A stretch of DNA of 64,000 nucleotides from Nyssa sinensis (lineage: Eukaryota > Streptophyta > Magnoliopsida > Cornales > Nyssaceae). Positions within the stretch are counted from its first letter, which is position 1. Each line of letters starts with the position of its first letter. The notes under the pieces were generated by a model that had not been told where the DNA came from, searched no databases, and saw nothing but the letters and a program-made list of their open reading frames with translations. Positions 13,016 to 24,645 of this stretch are shown here, piece after piece. Both the position numbers and the translations under genes were made by a program. The stretch is taken from positions 33,763,740 to 33,827,739 of the forward strand of contig CM018051.1 in assembly GCA_008638375.1 (NCBI GenBank), written 5' to 3'.

Positions 13016-14000
13016 GCATAAGGTAGAGGAATGTCCCTTTGAAATTGATGAACGATTAAGTCCTAGACAAGGGACAACACGGTTAAACCGATGGAGGAGC
13101 CCATTAGAATACTCATTAGCGTTGAAGGAGAGGGAAAGTATCTGTAAATTGGCTCAGCTCTTTCTCCTTCCGAGCAAGAGAAAATTATTGAATTTCTAAA
13201 AAATAACCGATTAGTATTTGCTTGGGAAACAAAAGATATGGTGGGAATAGATCATAATTTCATCTCTCACAAGCTAATGAAAAATTCAGACCATCCTCTA
13301 GCGCGACAGAAAATGAGAACATTTGCCCCTAAATGCCATAAAATCATCAATGAAGAGGCCTAGAGATTGTTAAATGCTGGAATGATAAGAGAAGTGTTAT
13401 ACCCAAAATAGCTTGCCAATACAGTTCTTGCAAAAAAGAAGAACGGTAAGTGAAGGGTTTGTGTCAACTATACCGACCTAAATAAAGCTTGTCCTAAGGA
13501 CAACTTTTCTTTTCCCAGGATTGATCAACTTGTTGATGCCATGGCAGGTCACGAACTCATGAGTTTCATGGATGTTTATTCTTTATACAACCAAAGTTAA
13601 ATGTATCTGCCAAACTAGGAGAAAATGACCTTCATATCAAAACGAGGTCTTTATTGTTATAGAGCGATGTCATTCGGTTTCAAGAACGCTAGAGCTACGT
13701 ACTAGCGGCTTGTAAACAAAATGTTTAGCCCCCAAATTAGGGACACAATAGAAGTCCACATTGACGATATGCTTGTCAAAAGTGTTCGAAAGAGTGACCA
13801 CATCCAGCACTTGAGCGCTAGACATTCGACATCTTGAGGAAACATAGAATGAAGCTAAACCCTTTAAAATGTACCTTCGAGAGCACAAAAGGGAAATTCT
13901 TGGATTTTTTAGTCTCTTAAAGAGGAATTGAGACATATCCCTCACAAAGCAAAGCTCTGATTGAACTAGAGTCACCTAAAACTAAAAAAAAATATTCAAG
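13016..14000 (+). pseudogene. Tat-A pol: protease end and reverse transcriptase
   Basis: This is a decayed Ty3/gypsy pol of the Tat/Retand type. It begins abruptly at the copia junction, so LTR, gag and most of the protease are missing. A linker with VFAWETKDM leads into RT. RT shows KKKNGK followed by a stop in place of Trp, then RVCVNYTDLNKACPKDNFSFP, GHELMSFMDVYS (catalytic Asp present), KRGLYCYRAMSFGFKNA, and the active-site box HIDDMLVKS near 13762 (usually YVDD in this lineage). Several in-frame stops (13441-13455, 13596, 13700 area) make it non-functional. Tat-B lacks almost exactly this RT segment. Confidence 0.85.
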
Positions 14001-14949
14001 GCCTAAATGGAAGGATAGCAGCTCTAAACATGTTTATCTTTAAATCTACAGATCGGTGCCTCCCATTCTTTAGAGCCTTGAGCAAGAGTAAGACCCTAGA
14101 ATGGACCCCTGAATGCGAAGAGGTTTTCTAAGAACTCAAGCGATACTTAGCTTCCCCCGAACTCCTTTCAAAACCAATACTCGCGGAAAAACTGCTCCTA
14201 TACTTAGTTGTATCAGAAAATGCCATCAGCTCTGCCCTAGTCAAGGAGGACAAGGGAATTCAAAGGCCTATCTTTTATGTTAGCAAGGCACTTCTGGACA
14301 TAGAGACAAGATACTCCGAAATGGAAAAACTGGCCTTACCCTTGGTGATATCTGCTCAGAAGCTCAGACCATACTTTCAAGTCTATCCTATCATAATCCC
14401 TACATCCTATCCGTTAAAATCAGTGATACACCCGAAGTTTCGAGACCACTGGTTAACGTTAATAGAATTGGGAGAATTTGACATATCTTACATACCACGA
14501 GCTGTTATTAAATGCCAGATATTAGGAAACTTTATAGTAGAGTTTACTCGGACATTACATTCAAAAGTTCAAACCATCACAGACACTTCAGTGTGGCAAC
14601 TTCACTACGACGATTCATTTATCGACAAAGCTTTGAAGTAGACATAATAATTCAATCCCCTAATGGAATCCTAACTAAAAAAGTGGTTAACTTGGAATTC
14701 AGAGCCTCTAACAATGAAGCCGAGTATAAAGCATTTATCCTTGGGATGAAACTGGCTCTAGAATGTGAAGTTCTACATCTTGAAGCGTTCTCTGACTCTC
14801 AGCTTGTGGTGAGTCAAGTTTTGGGAGAATTTTTCACCAAGGATAGCAGGAAAGATGACCAGATATTCAGATCTAGTAGAATCATTAAAGCTGTCTTTTC
14901 ACAAATTCACCATTTAGAAGATCAAAAGAAACCAAAACTCCAAGGCTGA
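14001..14949 (+). pseudogene. Tat-A pol: RNase H and second, archaeal-type RNase H
   Basis: The first RNase H follows RT: TLEWTPECEEVF, LLLYLVVSENAISSALV, RPIFYVSKALLD, and the tail YIPRAVIKCQILGNFIVEFT. A second RNase H-like domain starts near 14640 with IIIQSPNGIL, NNEAEYKAFILGMKLAL and SDSQLVVSQVLGEF. A second RNase H of the archaeal/plant type next to the normal one is a known mark of the Tat lineage and supports the clade call. A frameshift near 14620-14640 separates the two. The domain DNA is fairly well preserved, but the element cannot move. Confidence 0.8.
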
Positions 14950-16300
14950 TGCTTTAGCAAACATGGCTTCCCATCTCAAGCCAAAAAGGGACTCAATGGT
15001 GAAAATATCCTATCAGTCAAAACCTAGTATTGAGGTAATACAATCCCTTCAAATTTTAGAACAACCTCAGAATTGGATGACTCCCATCATCCAGTATCTA
15101 AAGGAAGGGTTGCTTCTAGAGGACAAGAATCACACCAGGAGAATTCAAATTAGGGCAGCTCGGTATTTAATTCTTAAAGAAAAGCTTTACTGAAGGTCGT
15201 ACACATAGCCCCTCCTACGTTCCTTAACTCAAGAAGAGGCCCACTATGTCCTAACTGAGATACATGAGGGGACCTGTGGCAACCATAATGGTGGTAGGAC
15301 CATAGCCCACTGAGCACTAACTCCGAGCTACTTCTGGCCTGGTATGCTAAAATAGGCTAAGGAATATGTCCAGAGGTGTGAAAAATGTTAATAATTTGCC
15401 TCATACCAATATCAAACTCATCATGAACTCGTCCCTATTGCTAGTCCTTGTCCTTTCACCCACTAGGGAATCGATATTGTAAGGTCATTATCAAAAACCC
15501 CTCAAAATAAGAGATTTCTACTAGTCGCTATTGATTATTTTTCTAAATGGGCCGAGGCTAAACCACTGACCCATATAACAAAGGTAAGAGTAAAGAATTT
15601 TTTCACTTAAAAAAAGGTAAAGAATTTTAAACAATGACACGCAGTTCGCTAGAAAAGTATTTGAGAAGTTTCGTACAGACCTATGCATTAGTCACCACTT
15701 CTCGTCTTTAGGGCACCCTCAAGCTAATAGGCAAGCCAAAGTTACCAACTGCACTATTGTCGAAGCAATTAAGAGAAGGTTTGAGAAGGCCAAGGAAAAA
15801 TGGGTCGAAGAACTCCCTAGAGTACTCTGGGCCTACTGAAGTACGAGAAGAACCCCAACTGCAGAAACACCATTCTCACTCGCCTATGGCACCGAGGAAG
15901 TCATTCTGGTCGAAATTGGTATGCCGAACCTTAAAACAGACTGCTTTGACCAAGGGACCAATAACCAACAGCTTGCGGAGAATCTAGACCTACTTGAAGA
16001 AAGACGTGAGCCAGCTCGGATTAGGACCGAAGCCTACCAATAGGGAATGGCTAAATATTTCAACCAAGGGTTAAAACCTATCAACTTCCAGCTCGAAGAT
16101 CTCGTCCTAAGAAGGGTGTTTCCAAATATTAAAGATCCCACCATAGGAAAACTTTCCCCCAATTGGGAAAGACCTTATAAAATAACCAAGATCGTCAAAC
16201 CTATGACTTATTGGTTAGAAGATTTGACTAGGAAGTCTATATCAAGACCTTGGAACATTGAACATTACACAAGTATTATCCATAAAAATATATTTTTGAT
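14950..16300 (+). pseudogene. Tat-A pol: integrase
   Basis: The linker ADALANMASHLKPK leads to a zinc-binding HHCC region: IHEGTCGNHNGGR, then RCEKC followed by two stops near 15385. The core follows with IDIVRSLSK (first Asp) and DYFSKWAEA. The segment around the second Asp is scrambled: near 15595-15640 the words AAAGAATTTT are repeated and sequence is lost. The third catalytic position reads ANRQAKVTN, with Lys where the family has Glu (Tat-B keeps GQAEVTN). The C-terminal GPY/F-type motif reads NWERPYKI, with Arg for Gly. The end PWNIEHYTSIIH lies just before the minisatellite. Clearly dead. Confidence 0.8.
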
Positions 16301-16310
16301 TTACCTCAGA

Positions 16311-16840
16311 GTTTGCCATTCACTACACAGACCCTTAAAAGCCGTGTATCTATTACAAGTGTTATAGGTTTGGTCCATTTTACTCAATGCACAGACCCTT
16401 AAAAGCCTTGTATCCATTACAAATGCTATAAGTCTGGTCCATTTTACTCAATGCACAGACCCCTAAAAAGCCGTGTATCCATTACAAGTGCTATAAATTT
16501 GGTCCATTTCACTTAATGCACAAACCCCTAAAAAGCCTTGTTTCCATTGTAAGTGCTACAGGTCTGGTCTATTTTACTCAATGTACAGACCCCTAAAAAG
16601 CCTTGTATCCATTATAAGTGCTACAGATCTGGTCTATTTACTTAATGCATAGACCCTTAAAAGGCCTTGTATCTATTATAAGTGCTATAGGTCTGGTCCA
16701 TTTCACTCAAATGTTCAGATCCCTAAATGTCTTATGTTCAAAATAAGTACTGTAGGTCTGGTCCATTTTATCAATATATAGATCCCCCAAGACCTTCCAT
16801 TTATTATGAGTGTCACGAGTCTGATCCAATTTTTTTACTC
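16311..16840 (+). repeat. 64-bp minisatellite in the Tat-A 3' region
   Basis: About seven to eight tandem copies of a unit near 63-65 bp containing CACAGACCCTTAAAAGCC, TTGTATCCATTACAAGTGCT, ATAGGTCTGGTCCATTT and TACTCAATG. The same array follows the integrase in Tat-B (57870-58375). Tandem arrays in the 3' untranslated region are typical of Tat-lineage elements. The copies decay towards the right, where a shorter 39-bp unit takes over. Confidence 0.9.
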
Positions 16841-16844
16841 TACA

Positions 16845-17040
16845 GATCTCTAGAAAAAGCTTGTTTTAATTACAAGTATTGAAGATCTCTGCAAAAAGCT
16901 TGTTCTAATTATAAGTATTGAAGATCTCTGGAAAAAGCTTGTTTTAATTACAAGTATTAAAGATCTCTTGAAAAAGCTTATTTTAATTACAAGTGTTGAA
17001 GGTTTTTGGAAAAGGCTTGTTTTACAAGTATTGAAGGTTG
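16845..17040 (+). repeat. 39-bp minisatellite in the Tat-A 3' region
   Basis: Five copies of a 39-bp unit: GATCTCTGGAAAAAGC, then TTGTTTTAATTACAAG, then TATTGAA. Its ATTACAAGT.(T/C)T..AGGTCT core is shared with the 64-bp unit, so it looks derived from it. Tat-B carries the same unit in more copies (58376-58730). Confidence 0.85.
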
Positions 17041-17310
17041 GTATATTATGACTTATTAGTATGCAGACGCCTGAGAAACCTTATTTTCATAAGTATGGCT
17101 GCTCTAAGTATCCTATCATTTCGGCCTCTAAAATATCTCATAGGTGCTTTGAAATTTCTAATGGCCTGGATATTGAAGAGATTATCAAGACATACCACAA
17201 AAATATCAAGCAAGACACAAGTTCTGGAAGAAATAAAATTTCATATATTGGCCCAAAATATAGGAAAGTTACAAGATAAAAAAAACAATAATACAAAGAC
17301 ATCCTTAAGT
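17041..17310. other. Spacer between minisatellite and antisense gene
   Basis: Conserved with Tat-B 58731-58930: both share GGCTGCTCTGAGTATCC-like sequence, 'TCATAGGTGCTTTGAAATTT' and 'GGCCCAAAATATAGGAAAG'. It is probably the shared 3' untranslated part of the antisense gene and the sense element. The open frames on the plus strand here are not supported. Confidence 0.5.
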
Positions 17311-19378
17311 CTACTCTGCTAGTTCGATAGTCTTTAAAGCAGCGACCTGAGGGAGTTCTGGATCCGCCTCCTCCTCTTCATCATCAGCATCCTGCGCATC
17401 AATCTCAACCTGGGAGACTTCAATGTCATTTACACCAGACAGATCCAAGTCAGAATATTTCTTACGAAGCTTCGCCCTAAAGGCCCGGTACCCATGCTCG
17501 ATCAGCTTGCCACCTAGATCCTGGACTTCAACCTTCAGATCCACTTCAATTTGGGCTCTGACGGTTTCAGTGGTGTCCTGTACCTTTTGAATAGAGGCAG
17601 CCTGGAAGTCTGCAAACCTCTTTTTGAGGTCTTCCAATTCAAGAGCAAGAGCGTCCTTCTCAGACTCCAAGATCAAATAGGAATTGGTGGCTTCCTTCAA
17701 CTTTTCCTTGACCGCTGTTGTAAAGGACTGAGCTATTCCCAGTTGAAGTCTTGCTTCATTAAGCTCAGATTGAAGGGCATTAATTTGCTCGGGATCCTCG
17801 GGAGAGTCTATGATGGTTGCTAAGCCATGCATAGCCTAAAAAATAACAAATAGCACAAACAAGTCAGAATATGTTATAAAGCGAGGAAGGTAAAAAATTA
17901 CTATGCAAAATACCCTCATGTGGAATGCCATAAGATCTTTGGCAATCTTCTGCTTCCTCAACCTTTGAACTTATTTGGTCCTATTGCCCAAGAGTCCTCA
18001 TAAGCCTTCTTCACGTCCAACAGGCCAAAATCATCATACTTTGGGAAACAACAACATACCTGCCCTTCCCCCTTTTCTTCTTCTAAACGGTAGGCACTGG
18101 GGGTTGAAGGGCTTCCTGAATAGAGGAAATCCCCAAATCCTCTGAGACGGTTCTCTCAAGGGAGTTGGGTATTAGCCTCATTCTCTTCACTTAAAGAGGA
18201 GGCTCGACATGGGAAAGGCTTTGCCCAACCTTCTTTTTCTTCTTCCTTGGGGCCCATCCGATCACTAGAGACTTTTTCAAACTCTCGAACTGATCCCGCA
18301 CTTAGCCAGCCTCCATCAAATTGTTAGGGCAGATAATAGTGTCATGAGAACAGTTGCTAGTCTAAAGGAGCCTCTTATACTTTTGTTGAAGATTGACTGT
18401 GAAGATTGATTTCTTCCAAGCTCTCTTATCTGCACAGAATCACGGGACTAGGCTAAAAAAGGAGAAGCAATGCACAAAATCAAAAAGCCTAAAAAATATA
18501 AAATAAAAAGGGGACCTCACCTTTAGTCGCAGTCATCCATGGGAAAGTTGAAACTCAGCTCTCGAAGTCCTCAAACTCCCATCCTCCATTTACAAAGAAG
18601 TACCGCTTCTTCCAAGTCTTGTTGGAAGTGCGTACAGAGGAGAGAGGTCTGAACCCTTTGTCGAAAGACATATAAAACATGCCCTTCGACTTGAGCAATT
18701 TCATGTCCATATTACTCCTTATTAATGGAAGGTACACGTCGACATTGTTCAAATGTCCTAAAACTATGAACCCTAGTAAATGCCTCCAGCTGTTTATATT
18801 CAGATCAACGATATAGATATTGAACCAACTAAAAAATTTCCTAATTAAAGGGTGAAAGGGAAACCTAATCCTATTTCAAACCACTCAAGGTAGATGCATA
18901 TCTTGCCTTGCTTAATATTAGAGGGATGGTCCATGGGCCTTGGCACCCTTCAGGACACATTGGTAGGGAAATTGAAAGCAGCCCTCATAGCATCTATCAT
19001 GCCCTGAGTCATAGCGCTTTCTCCCTCCTTCCTTTTGTAAGGTCTGCTTGAGGTTTCTCCTGCGATATTTTTAGGCTCAAAAAAAGCCTCCACTATCCTA
19101 ACTTTAGAACCAGGGTTCGGGTTACCACTCCTATTTTCTAAATTCCCCGATGAGCTACTACCTATAAGGTTCACATCCATTTGGTCATACATTTCCAAAT
19201 ACTCTTTTGTTTCATAGCCGGTGCTTGACTGAGCATCAGAGGCCAACGTGGTCTAAATAAAAAATGGAGAAAAGAAGAAGAAAATGAAAGGAATTCAGAG
19301 AATGTTTTGGGAACCAAACCTAGCCAAAGATTTGATTAGAGTTGTTGAGCTTCTTACGTCGGAATTCATCTTACTCGA
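17311..19378 (-). pseudogene. Tat-A antisense extra gene (three main exons, decayed)
   Basis: A gene carried on the strand opposite pol. Exon 1 (about 19246-18521) starts MASDAQSSTGYETKEY. After a frameshift near 18950 it gives FEIGLGFPFHPLIRKFF, NSWRHLLGFIVLGH and TSNKTWKKRYFF, resembling Pfam Transposase_28 ('putative gypsy type transposon'). Intron 1 (18520-18430) has GTGAGG and TGCAG ends. Exon 2 runs 18429-17914 and intron 2 17913-17836. Exon 3 (17835-17311) encodes a Leu/Glu/Lys coiled coil and an acidic tail, DDEEEEADPELPQ. A tiny upstream exon (MNSD, about 19378-19366) is possible, because GTAAG follows it and TTTATTTAG precedes the exon at about 19258. An in-frame stop after FEDFES and a TAG after KRLL in exon 2 break it. 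Function is unknown. The family name implies transposase, but no catalytic residues are recognisable. Confidence 0.7.
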
Positions 19379-19457
19379 AGTTTTTCTCTAAGAAATATTA
19401 TGAGTTCTCAAGAAGTAGAAAATGATGAAAAGATTGGCATCATTGTACTTCCTCACC

Positions 19458-19465
19458 TTTTTATA
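19458..19465 (-). promoter_or_regulatory. TATA-like box of the Tat-A antisense gene
   Basis: TATAAAAA on the minus strand, about 80 bp upstream of the possible first ATG. The equivalent place in Tat-B reads TATAAAAGG (60743-60751) and in Tat-C TATAAATA (62376-62383), which supports a real antisense promoter. Confidence 0.6.
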
Positions 19466-19694
19466 AGGGGCTAACAGTTTTTACTATGAAGGCCTTCAAT
19501 TTTGAACCATCGCGGTGGTTAGAGCAATAATGGCCTTGTAATTCTAACCAACAACTGACGCAATGAATGTTGCATCAACGACTTTCGTGGAAAACAGAAC
19601 GGCGCATTTATAACTATCATGCGTTTAATGCCTTAGAAACCCTAGCCTCACCTCTACACGAATTCCACAAAACTAAGGCTTGAGAGAAAGTAGC

Positions 19695-19943
19695 TGATAT
19701 ACCATAAAGTGAAAAATATATTCGAATCATGACACGTGTATATATAGAGCTCTTTAGGGTACAGATCAAGAAAGATTATTCTATCTAGATCGCATAAGCA
19801 TAAGTGGTTCAGAAGTATGTGGTTCAGAACACGGCACCGTCTTTCATATCTTACCGACTTCAGAATAAGGAAATAGAGTTCAAATGGCAACTACTATATT
19901 CGAATATCTTCGAATCCCTAATTTATGGCTCCTAATCCTAATC
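19695..19943 (+). mobile_element. Tat-A 3' LTR, left part
   Basis: Starts TGATATACCATAAAGTG after a purine-rich tract (CTTGAGAGAAAGTAGC). It matches the Tat-B LTRs (42509-43045, 60958-61480) until 19943, where the outer Tekay element is inserted. The LTR continues at 41945. Allowing for one internal gap of about 80 bp, the joined length agrees with the 537-bp Tat-B LTR. Confidence 0.8.
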
Positions 19944-22750
19944 TATCATGCCCCGAATTTCTAAAACCCGGGGAGTGAATGGAAATGAATTAAGAAAAAT
20001 TAATAAAAGACCATTAAATGGATTTAGTTGATTACACGTTTATTTTCCCATGTTTTCCCAAAATTAAGAATGAAATTTTGCTACTAGACTTACCCAAGAT
20101 GGGTTTCAAATGCTAATCAAATATCTCCTCCAACCAATAGTCAAAATTAGTCTAAGTCATGTTCAAGCATGGTCTCCAAGATAGCCCAAAATGTTTCAAA
20201 ATATGCCTTGGAACAATGGCCCAAATGGGCCCCCAATGCCCTGGGACATAGGCCAAGAATAGGTTAAAATGTCTACCAAAAGTTATCTAAGGAGGTGGCC
20301 AAACATGGCCCAAAAGGGTTGGCCAAATGTGACCCAAGACAAATGGCCAAGGGCTAGTGGCATGGAGGTGCAAAAGGGCTAGTGCACAGAGGGCCATAGG
20401 GGGCAGGCAGTGGCACACATGCACACGCAGGCGCGAGGAGGGCATGGCAGGTGTGGGGAACGCGACAAGCACATAGGGCGAGTGGGACTCGTGTGAGGGG
20501 GGCGCGCGGCTGGGCTAGTGGCTGACTCACTGACTGACTACTGTAGCCACAGTGTATTTGCTGCAAGCTGTTTTCTCCCTTTTCTGAACTTTTTTCCAAA
20601 GTGCTGCAAGCTAACTTTTCCAATTTTTAACATATTTCCTCAAGGCTTTTAACCCCCACTTTTTGGCACTTTTCCCACTTATATATGGGCATTTTACATA
20701 CCTAACAACTCTTTTTAATTCACAAAATTTTTGACATGGTCTCATTTGTTTTCTAAGCATTTTTCACATAATATTTTACAACAATTTATATATACAAGTA
20801 TATGCACAATCCACCCTTAATCGATGACCACAAGTTTATGAAAAATGAACATATACCTATATTATCAAGTAAATTCAAGGCTCAATGCCTACTTTCCTTA
20901 TTCCTCATATACTAACATTCATACTTGCATATAATCCTTATCATGGTCTTTTTTCTTACATTGTTCCCAACATATACATATGATGCACATTAAACAAAAA
21001 TACTTTATTTGTTGTTTGGGTTTAAGCCCTTACATTACAAAATGGCCCAAGGCCTATAATCCACTGTTATCCAAATTAAACACAAGCTATTTGGGCTTAT
21101 GCCCATTTATACAAAATGTAGCCCTTAGGCCACATAAACTTCAAAATCCATTTTTCCCTTCGTGCTCCACTGACTTCATCAAGTCTCAAGTGTCGGAAGT
21201 CTCATATGTAATATGTAATCCCATATAGGGTAAGCACGACGGCTTGTATGACATAATGCTAATATAAATAACAATGGTAAGGCGTAGCATGTGTAAAGTG
21301 AACATTTATAAGCTATATGCCTTCCAATTCATCAATGCAGTGTAATGGCAATGTGCATGACACACACATGTAACTCTACGCCCAACACATGTCTCCTTCC
21401 CCGTTGGATTCTCGAGTACCACTTATATGTCTCGTCTTACGGGCGCGCTCTCGTTGGATTAGCGAGTACCAATCATTGGCTAGATTTTCGGTTCTTCACT
21501 ACAGGATCTACACCCTCATAATTCATAGCACCAAAGTGCTCAACACACGCCATGTTTCCAAAGATTTATGTATGCCAAGATGCCTTGATATTTCTATGCA
21601 GTTTCAATGAGGCATTTATTAAACTCATAGAGTGTGCCTTAAATAATGCATCATAAATAAAGTATAACTTTTAAACCACAAAACTTTATCTGCACGAACA
21701 TAGCATATAATTCAATCAATTACACATATAATCATGTTACATATTCACAACCTTACCAAATTCTCAAAGATTACACAAGTACACAAAGTACCATTACATT
21801 GAGCAAAACATAACTTTCAAACTACAAGACTTTGTCTACTTAAACATAAGCTATAATGTAATGAATTATATATATATTCAAGTTACATGTTCATCACTTC
21901 ACCAAATTCCCAAAGAATACATAAGTACACCAACTCCCAACCCTAGGTTTTCAAAGTAACTATATACTAAGGAGTTTTCTAACAAAAAGTAAGCATATAA
22001 GTCATACAATCAACATATAAAAACATTTCTAAACTTAACTCTATTCTTTACTTAGAAACATATCATATCTAAAATGGGTTTCTCCATCCTATGGAGTTGT
22101 GCTCGCTATGCAACTGAACCAATTGGTAAGAATGTAGTCCTCATGATGGAGAATAACTTCTTAGAAGGAATCCTTGTGAAGTTTCAAGGCTAGAGATGAG
22201 TTTTGGAAGGTAGAAAGTTAGAAAACCTAAGTTTTTCTCACCTTTTCTCTCCAAGCACAAACTGCTGTGTTTTCTCAGACCAATTCTAAGAAATTTAACA
22301 CTCAAGGGCTATATTTATACAAAAAGGGCTAAGGGGTGAAAAGACCCTTTTGCCCTTAATGAGTCACGGGACCCTATTACACTATAACCCATCCCGAAAT
22401 GCCTCAATTCGACATTCTGCTTTAAATAAAGTTCTTAAAATTATTTTAAATCATATTTTTCTAAAAAATTTATTTTCGCCTATTGGCAGTTGCGGCCAGG
22501 CCCACCCGGGCCACTTGGGATGCTCTTTTGGTCTAATTTTTCAAACTATCTCCGATTAGGCTCAAATTCTCGCAGGAGGTGTATTATAACATTATACGCA
22601 TATTTCCCTTTTATGGCATGCTCAAATTATGCATCTAAACATGACTTATATCTAAATGATGCATATATAGTGCCCTACCAGCAAATAGTGCATGAATAGT
22701 GCCCTATGGGCAAAAATGAAAAATTTCTCCTGATTTTTCAGATCTTTACA
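19944..22750 (-). mobile_element. Outer Tekay-type element: 3' LTR (left end)
   Basis: The 2.8-kb LTR reads on the minus strand. Its start, TGTAAAGATCTG, lies at 22750, next to the purine tract AGGAGGGAAGGA. Its end lies at 19944 (TATCATGCCCCG on the plus strand, a mutated TGTCACGCCCCG). It pairs with 38974-41944 at roughly 93% identity by eye. The flank TAATC (19939-19943) matches TACTC (41945-41949) in four of five bases, a decayed target duplication. GC-rich sequence lies near 20390-20520. Confidence 0.85.
22313..22320 (-). promoter_or_regulatory. TATA-like box in the outer Tekay 3' LTR
   Basis: TATAAATA on the minus strand, about 430 bp from the LTR start. The same octamer sits at the same place in the partner LTR and in the fragment at 584. 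Confidence 0.55.
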
Positions 22751-22766
22751 TCCTTCCCTCCTTAAA
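22751..22766 (-). promoter_or_regulatory. Polypurine tract of the outer Tekay element
   Basis: On the minus strand TTAAGGAGGGAAGGA directly precedes the LTR start TGTAAAG. The inner Tekay element has a similar tract, TAAGGATGGAAGGA, before its own 3' LTR. Confidence 0.75.
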
Positions 22767-22794
22767 TAAATTTCCTCCCAAAATTTAGAAATGT

Positions 22795-23145
22795 ACCTCT
22801 ATGAGCAAACAACTTTGGATACCTAGCACGGACCTCAGCCTCACGCTTCCAAATGGCTTTCTCAACTTCGTAGTGGCTCCAAAAAACCTTGACTAAAGGG
22901 ATGGTCTTACTCCATAAAACCTAGTCCCTCGAGTCCAATATCTCTGCAAGTCTCTCATCATAAGAAACATCACCCTCCACTCGAGGATCGACCCAATCGA
23001 GCACATGTGAAGGTCAGGCTCATACTTCCTCAACATCGATACATGGAAAACATCATGAACCCCAGATAACTGTGGCGGTAATGCCAACTAATAGGCCACT
23101 TCTCCAATACCTTTTTCCAATCAAGATCTTGCAAGGATCTATAAC
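22795..23145 (-). pseudogene. Outer Tekay integrase tail with chromodomain remnant
   Basis: This is the only coding relic of the outer element. On the minus strand it reads GEVAY, LALPPQLSGVHDVFHVSMLRKYEPD, then after a frameshift a chromodomain-like KTIPLVKVFW and EVRARYPKLF. It ends about 50 bp before the purine tract, as in the inner Tekay element. Upstream, integrase similarity stops near 23145 and AT-rich non-coding DNA begins. RT, RNase H, protease, gag and the integrase core are absent. Confidence 0.8.
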
Positions 23146-24640
23146 ACTCATGCTGAGTTTTTGATTAATTAAAAGAACCCGTCAATCATATGAAACTTAT
23201 CACATTAGTTTCAAATCTAACTTGATTTAGTCATTATAACAAACACAATCAGAAACTATTTTACACATTAGATTCATCATTTAGTCATTTCGTAATAAGT
23301 CCTCAAATTGAGTTTTCAACTCATATAATTTCACAATCATCACAAGATACATTATCAAACCATTTTATGGAGAATTCACTCCCCCTACAATAATAATTTC
23401 CCAAGTGAATCATCAAAATGTCCCAAACTAATTCATCACTATTAGTGTTTACTCATTACGTAAATTTATGATTATAATCTATCATCCATCAACTAGGAAA
23501 AAAAAATAGGCATGCATAAGCCCTACTAACAAAATGACTTCTATCATTAAAGAAATATAGTAAAAAACATCACCCTTGAAGATCAATCCAACCACCATGT
23601 GGCCACAATAGGAAATAGTCTTAACAAAATTTATAACATTTTCATACTCCACTAAAGATCAAAAGCCATCAAATGCACTATTATAATTCTCAATAACCAA
23701 CCACTGTTCAATATTTAATATCTATAAGTAACTTTATTCCCCCGAGATGTACTATCTCCAACTAATCATTACATTCGAAGAGTATCCACCAATATTGGTA
23801 GCAAATCATAACCCCAATATTAACAATAACTTACCATTTCTGTTCACAAGTCATTTGACTTTTGGAAGATCATTCCATTTTCAAATTAAAATTTTTCATT
23901 TCCAAATTACATGTTAAGCAAAAATTTGAAATCATACTCACCACAAGCTTAACCTAACCATGCCATTCACAATTCATTCTCTAAATCAAACAACACGATC
24001 ATCATTTTTTTTCCATCAACTAATAATTTAACAATCCAATTCCTCAAAAGGATAAATAAAAATCTTTTACTCTGTATCCAAGGTATATTTCATACACATT
24101 CCCACATATACAAAGTAACGACAAGCGTTCATCTCTACCTTTTTCTTTTCATCTCAACTATTTCATCTTAGTATAATTATTTTCCATTCATACTATATAT
24201 TGTTAAAAGTTTTCCATATTTATTTTTTTAAGATTTCGAGCTTTCAATTTCATGTACTATCCAATGATATGCTCCAAAATGCAATATAACTATGCAAGCA
24301 CATATGTACCTAATCCATAGGTGTTATGAAAATAAAATATTCACTATATGTGTCTTACACATCAAAGAATTCAACAGCTTCTATCAACACAATAGTCAGG
24401 CAATACACATGCCATCAAATTAACACATTTTTAGCAATCCATGCTCTTAAGCACCATATTCTCATGGCATGTATTAAGAAAAGAAAACATACAATAGATA
24501 CATTTTATCCACTACAAGAAAACTCACATGTTTTATCCTTACGAGGTATCTCTAGGCATTCATACCTAAATATATATTTACATATACATAAACATGATAT
24601 GTCTCCACTCTCATCAACAATTTTGATATATCCATATACC
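23146..24640. other. AT-rich non-coding interior of the outer Tekay derivative, part 1
   Basis: No coding sequence was recognised on either strand. The longest open frame (24326-24700) runs into the inner LTR and has no recognisable motif. The stretch continues at 36581 on the other side of the inner element. It occupies the place where pol should be. Confidence 0.6.
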
Positions 24641-24645
24641 TTATA
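24641..24645. repeat. Target-site duplication of the inner Tekay element (left copy)
   Basis: TTATA, repeated exactly at 36576-36580 outside the right LTR. Confidence 0.9.

Noticed and set aside
16311..17040. CRISPR-like regularly spaced repeats
   Set aside because: The repeats are head-to-tail minisatellites without unique spacers, in a plant retrotransposon.
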